64,000 nt of DNA from Bradyrhizobium sp. 149. Its GTDB lineage: Bacteria > Pseudomonadota > Alphaproteobacteria > Rhizobiales > Xanthobacteraceae. The stretch is from positions 1,736,001 through 1,800,000 of the forward strand of contig NZ_JADPKK010000022.1 of assembly GCF_023073915.1 (NCBI RefSeq), read 5' to 3'. How positions within the stretch are numbered: position 1 is the stretch's first letter; each line of letters starts with the position of its first letter. A program made the position numbers and the translations under genes. Below, one piece after another: positions 61,152 through 64,000 of the stretch. Below the pieces are notes generated by a model. It did no database searches. It was not told the origin of the DNA and saw only the letters and a list, made by a program, of their open reading frames with translations.

Positions 61152-62566
61152 CCGCGCACCACCGCCTTGATGTCGTCTTCGCTCTTTGGAACCGCGGCAA
61201 GCTCGGCGAGCGTGATCGGCTTGACCGGGGCGCGCAGCCGGTAATAACCGATCTCCTGCGGGCTCTTGCCCCGCGCCTGCGCCATCAGCTCGGTGACGGT
61301 GAGGCCGCAGAGCCGGCCCTGGCACGGGCCCATGCCGGTGCGGCGATAGGCCTTGAGCTGGTTCGGCCCGGTCGCGCCGATCGCGACGGCATCGAGAATG
61401 TCCTTTGCGGTGACCTCCTCGCAGCGGCAGACGATGGTGTCGCCCGCGGGAATGCGAAACTGCGGCGCCGGACGGAACAGCGTGTCGAGGAAAACGCGGC
61501 CACGCTCGGCCTTGGCGAGATCGGCGCGCAGGCTCGCCATTGCGGGAAGCTTCGCGGCGGCCGCGGGAGCCAATGCTTCCACCGCCGCGCGCGCCGCGAT
61601 GCGGCCGCGAACGACGGCTGCGTTCGCGCCGCCGATGCCGGCGCCGTCGCCGGCAATCGCAATGCCGGCGACCGACGAATGGCCGCTGGCATCGAGCACC
61701 GGCGACCAGCACAATTGCAGGTCATCCCAGCGATGCTCGATTCCGGCCGCCATCGCCAGATTGACGTTGGGCACGACGCCCTGATGCAGCAGCAACAGAT
61801 CCGCAGGAATGATCTCGCGCTTGCCGCCGGCGACATAGCTCATGCTCGCGAGCTGGCCGTCGCCAGATGCCGAAAGCTCGGTGACGCCGGAGACGACCTG
61901 CACCTTCGCCTTCACCTCGCGCATCATTGACAGGCCCTTGGTGAAATAGGGCGAGGTCAGAAAGGCGAAGGCGTGGGGGAGCGCCGCAAAGTAGTTGCCG
62001 CGCTCGGTGGTGTCGAGAATGCGATCGATGCGGCCGCCGAGGCGTAAAATCTGCGCGGCGAGCAGCCAGAGCAATGGCCCCTGCCCTGCGATCACCGTAG
62101 GGCCATCCGGCACCAAGGCTGATGATTTCAGCATGGTCTGCGCGGCCCCTGCGGTCATCACGCCCGGCAGCGTCCAGCCGGGAATCGGAAACGGCCGCTC
62201 CAGCGCGCCGGTCGCGAGGATCACGCGCTTCGCCTTGACGAAGGCGGACGCGCCGCCGATCGAGACCGCGATGTCGAGATTGCGGTCGAGGCTCCAGACC
62301 GTGGCACGGTGGATGACCTCGGCGTCGCTCGCACGGAGTGCCTGCACGAGCTCGGCGCCCACCCAATAGTCGGCGCCGAGCTGATTGCGCTCGGTCACCG
62401 GCGTCGAGTCGATGGCGCGGAACACCTGGCCGCCCGGCCCGACATTCTCGTCAAGCAGCAACGTCGACAGGCCGGCTTCGGAGGACGTCGCAGCAGCAGC
62501 GAGGCCAGCGGGCCCAGCCCCGATCACCACGACGTCGTATTCTTCGCGCTCGGGAGCCACAGTCAT
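61148..62566 (-). CDS. NAD(P)/FAD-dependent oxidoreductase with BFD-type 2Fe-2S segment (OoxA/HcnB-like)
   Basis: 472-residue two-domain flavoprotein of pyridine-nucleotide-disulfide reductase type. IGAGPAGLAAAATSSEAG FAD motif at the N-terminus, LATGALERPFPIPGWTLPGVMTAGAAQTML in the middle. The C-terminal BFD-like [2Fe-2S] cluster site has IVCRCEEVT and GMGPCQGRLCG (C-x-C ... C-x4-C). This is the alpha/B subunit type of opine oxidase, hydrogen cyanide synthase or hydroxyproline dehydrogenase. Overlaps both neighbours by 4 bases (ATGA), so one operon. Confidence 0.9.
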   Translation of the reverse strand: MTVAPEREEYDVVVIGAGPAGLAAAATSSEAGLSTLLLDENVGPGGQVFRAIDSTPVTERNQLGADYWVGAELVQALRASDAEVIHRATVWSLDRNLDIAVSIGGASAFVKAKRVILATGALERPFPIPGWTLPGVMTAGAAQTMLKSSALVPDGPTVIAGQGPLLWLLAAQILRLGGRIDRILDTTERGNYFAALPHAFAFLTSPYFTKGLSMMREVKAKVQVVSGVTELSASGDGQLASMSYVAGGKREIIPADLLLLHQGVVPNVNLAMAAGIEHRWDDLQLCWSPVLDASGHSSVAGIAIAGDGAGIGGANAAVVRGRIAARAAVEALAPAAAAKLPAMASLRADLAKAERGRVFLDTLFRPAPQFRIPAGDTIVCRCEEVTAKDILDAVAIGATGPNQLKAYRRTGMGPCQGRLCGLTVTELMAQARGKSPQEIGYYRLRAPVKPITLAELAAVPKSEDDIKAVVRG

Positions 62567-62859
62567 TTTCCGATCTCCCGCTTGCCCTTCTGGATTTCGA
62601 TCTGCATGCCTTCGGCGACCGGCACCAGACAGCCCTGTCGGTTGCCGACGCCATCGATGGTGACGAGGCAATCGAAGCACACGCCCATCATGCAATAGGG
62701 CAAACGCAGCGCGCCGCTCACCGCAGTCGAACGGCGTGCATCGCAGCTCGAGGCCAGCAGCGCCGCGGAGACGGTGTCGCCCTGCCGCGCCGCGACGGCA
62801 ACGCCATCGATGAAGATCTGCACTGGCGGCCGCTTGTCCAGTTCGGATCGTTTGAACAT
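62563..62859 (-). CDS. [2Fe-2S] ferredoxin-like small subunit (HcnA-like)
   Basis: 98-residue iron-sulfur protein. The cluster cysteines are Cys56, Cys61, Cys64 and Cys77 (PYCMMGVCFDC, then QGCLVP), the plant-type C-x4-C-x2-C...C pattern of small subunits in HcnABC/OoxAB-like oxidases. It carries electrons between the flavin subunits. ATG 62859 was chosen over a longer open frame. It overlaps the next gene by 4 bases and follows the partial FAD oxidase by 19 bases. Confidence 0.88.
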   Translation of the reverse strand: MFKRSELDKRPPVQIFIDGVAVAARQGDTVSAALLASSCDARRSTAVSGALRLPYCMMGVCFDCLVTIDGVGNRQGCLVPVAEGMQIEIQKGKREIGK

Positions 62860-62878
62860 GTGGGTCCCTTCAATATTC

Positions 62879-64000
62879 CTAGTAGCCGCTGTTGTTCGCA
62901 GCGCCATTGGCGCCAAAACGGCTGGCCGAGAACGCGCCGACCAGCTCCGGCTCAAGCGAACCTTGCGCGACCATCCGCGCGATCTCGAAAGCGTGGTTGG
63001 AGGCGAGCGTTACGCCAGAATGGCAGCAGGCGACGAAGGCGCCGGGATGGGTCTCCGACTGGTCGTAGATCGGAAAGCCGTCCTGCGGCATGACGCGGAT
63101 GCCGGCCCAGCTCCTGACCACGTTGAGCCGCGACAGATGCGGAAACATCCGCTGCGCGCGATCGGTCATCACGGCGCTGATCGAATGCTTCAGCGCGCGA
63201 TCGTCGAGTTCGTCTTCCTTGCTGTCACCGATCATCACCGTGCCCTCGTCGGTCTGGCGGATCGTGGTCAGCGGATGCGGCAGGAACGGCATGGTGCGCT
63301 CGGTCACCACGATCTGACCGCGGGTCGGGCCCATCGGGGCGTAGAGACCGACCATCGGCGCCAGCGTCTGGTTGGCATTGCCGGCGGCGAGCACGATCTT
63401 GGCCGCACGGAGCTCGGCCTGCGGCGTCGTCAGGCGAAACTCGCCTCCGCTCTGGCTAATCGCCGAGACCGGACGCTCCGGAAGATAGTCGATGCTGAAT
63501 GCCTTGAAACCGGTGTGGAACGCACGAAACGTACGCAGCGAATTGACGTGACCGTCGAGCGGGCAATAACTGCCGCCGGACACCTCGGGACCGATCAGCG
63601 GCAGCGACTTCTTCACCTCGGACGCGGAGAGCATCTCCATCTTGTAGTCGGCTGCGCCTGTCTGGTTGTGCATGCGCCTGACCAGCTCGGCGCGCTGGCC
63701 GAATTCGTCCTCACCGAGCGTGAGATGAAAGCCGCCATTCTGCTGAAGAGAGACATCCAGGTCGGTCTGCTGCTTCAGCTCGGAGGCGAGCCGGCTCCAT
63801 GCCTGTGACGCCTGCACGGTCCACACCGTATAGGCCGGCATGCCGAGGCCCTTGCTCTGCACCCAGACCAGCGCAAAGTTGGCACGCGAGGCACGCTTGG
63901 TGATGTCGCCCTCGTCAAGCACAGCGACGCGTCTGCCGAGCCGGCCGAGGCCCCAGGCGATGGCGGAGCCGAGCAATCCGCCGCCGACGACGGCGACGTC
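62879..64000 (-). CDS. FAD-dependent amino-acid oxidase (DadA-like), partial
   Basis: At least 373 residues; the gene runs off the right window edge, so its N-terminus is missing. The first visible residues DVAVVGGGLLGSAIAWGLGRLGRRVAVLDEG form the FAD-binding motif, so only a few residues are lost. Later PYCPLDGHVNSLRTFRAFH and CCHSGVTLASNHAFEIARMV are DAO superfamily patterns. It is a second, distinct FAD oxidase in the same operon as the HcnABC-like set, suggesting a broader amine or D-amino-acid oxidase function. Confidence 0.88.
   Translation of the reverse strand, partial: DVAVVGGGLLGSAIAWGLGRLGRRVAVLDEGDITKRASRANFALVWVQSKGLGMPAYTVWTVQASQAWSRLASELKQQTDLDVSLQQNGGFHLTLGEDEFGQRAELVRRMHNQTGAADYKMEMLSASEVKKSLPLIGPEVSGGSYCPLDGHVNSLRTFRAFHTGFKAFSIDYLPERPVSAISQSGGEFRLTTPQAELRAAKIVLAAGNANQTLAPMVGLYAPMGPTRGQIVVTERTMPFLPHPLTTIRQTDEGTVMIGDSKEDELDDRALKHSISAVMTDRAQRMFPHLSRLNVVRSWAGIRVMPQDGFPIYDQSETHPGAFVACCHSGVTLASNHAFEIARMVAQGSLEPELVGAFSASRFGANGAANNSGY

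Overview
This high-GC window (roughly 63-65% by eye) looks like chromosomal sequence from a Bradyrhizobium-type alphaproteobacterium (Hyphomicrobiales/Nitrobacteraceae). The basis is gene content and order: the tolQRAB / pal / cpoB / tilS / ftsH block, GapR (DUF2312), DUF1244, DUF1036, DUF882, DUF2852, a TolB-like/TPR adenylate cyclase, an ECF42-type sigma factor with a YCII partner, and many TRAP and FAD-oxidase genes. I saw no tRNA, rRNA, insertion sequence, prophage or CRISPR array. The species is not determinable from this sequence alone.

Layout. 0.1-9.1 kb: cell-wall and housekeeping genes (L,D-transpeptidase, DUF882 peptidase-like protein, class III cyclase, gapR, DUF1244, DUF1036, pyruvate kinase). 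9.2-14.9 kb: TetR regulator, PAP2 membrane protein, solitary Flp pilin, a polytopic GT-C-like membrane protein, a decayed ABC substrate-binding gene, DUF2867. 15-27.4 kb: a minus-strand envelope/division block, transcribed tolQ-tolR-tolA-tolB, then a GGDEF-EAL protein and a FeeM-like acyltransferase, then pal, cpoB, tilS and ftsH. 27.9-36.4 kb: DUF2231, serine acetyltransferase, acyl-CoA desaturase, DUF2852 with a TetR regulator sharing its operator, YCII/SnoaL/cupin stress-type small proteins, an SDR, a ClpP-like secreted protein and a probable 30-residue membrane peptide.

36.7-44.6 kb: a lipoprotein, an ECF42 sigma cluster (YCII, sigma, a SRPBCC gene broken by one stop codon, VOC protein), hydroxypyruvate reductase, a chemoreceptor, and a divergent TetR/GST pair with a long inverted-repeat operator. 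44.6-47.6 kb: a PQQ-dehydrogenase cluster (XoxF-like dehydrogenase with the Asp-Phe-Asp lanthanide signature, cytochrome c, XoxJ-like periplasmic protein). 48-54.7 kb: hydantoinase/oxoprolinase hyuA-hyuB joined to a TRAP transporter. 54.8-59.5 kb: sirtuin, SDR, NCS2 nucleobase permease, DctA. 59.6-64 kb: RidA and a multi-subunit FAD/2Fe-2S amine or opine oxidase set, the last gene running off the window edge.

The most noteworthy observations are the two signalling-type genes lying between tolB and pal, the PQQ dehydrogenase that has the lanthanide Asp but lacks the usual adjacent cysteine pair, three clear palindromic operator systems, a one-codon nonsense mutation in an ECF-cluster gene, and the small ORF. 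None of these is proven here to be a new system.
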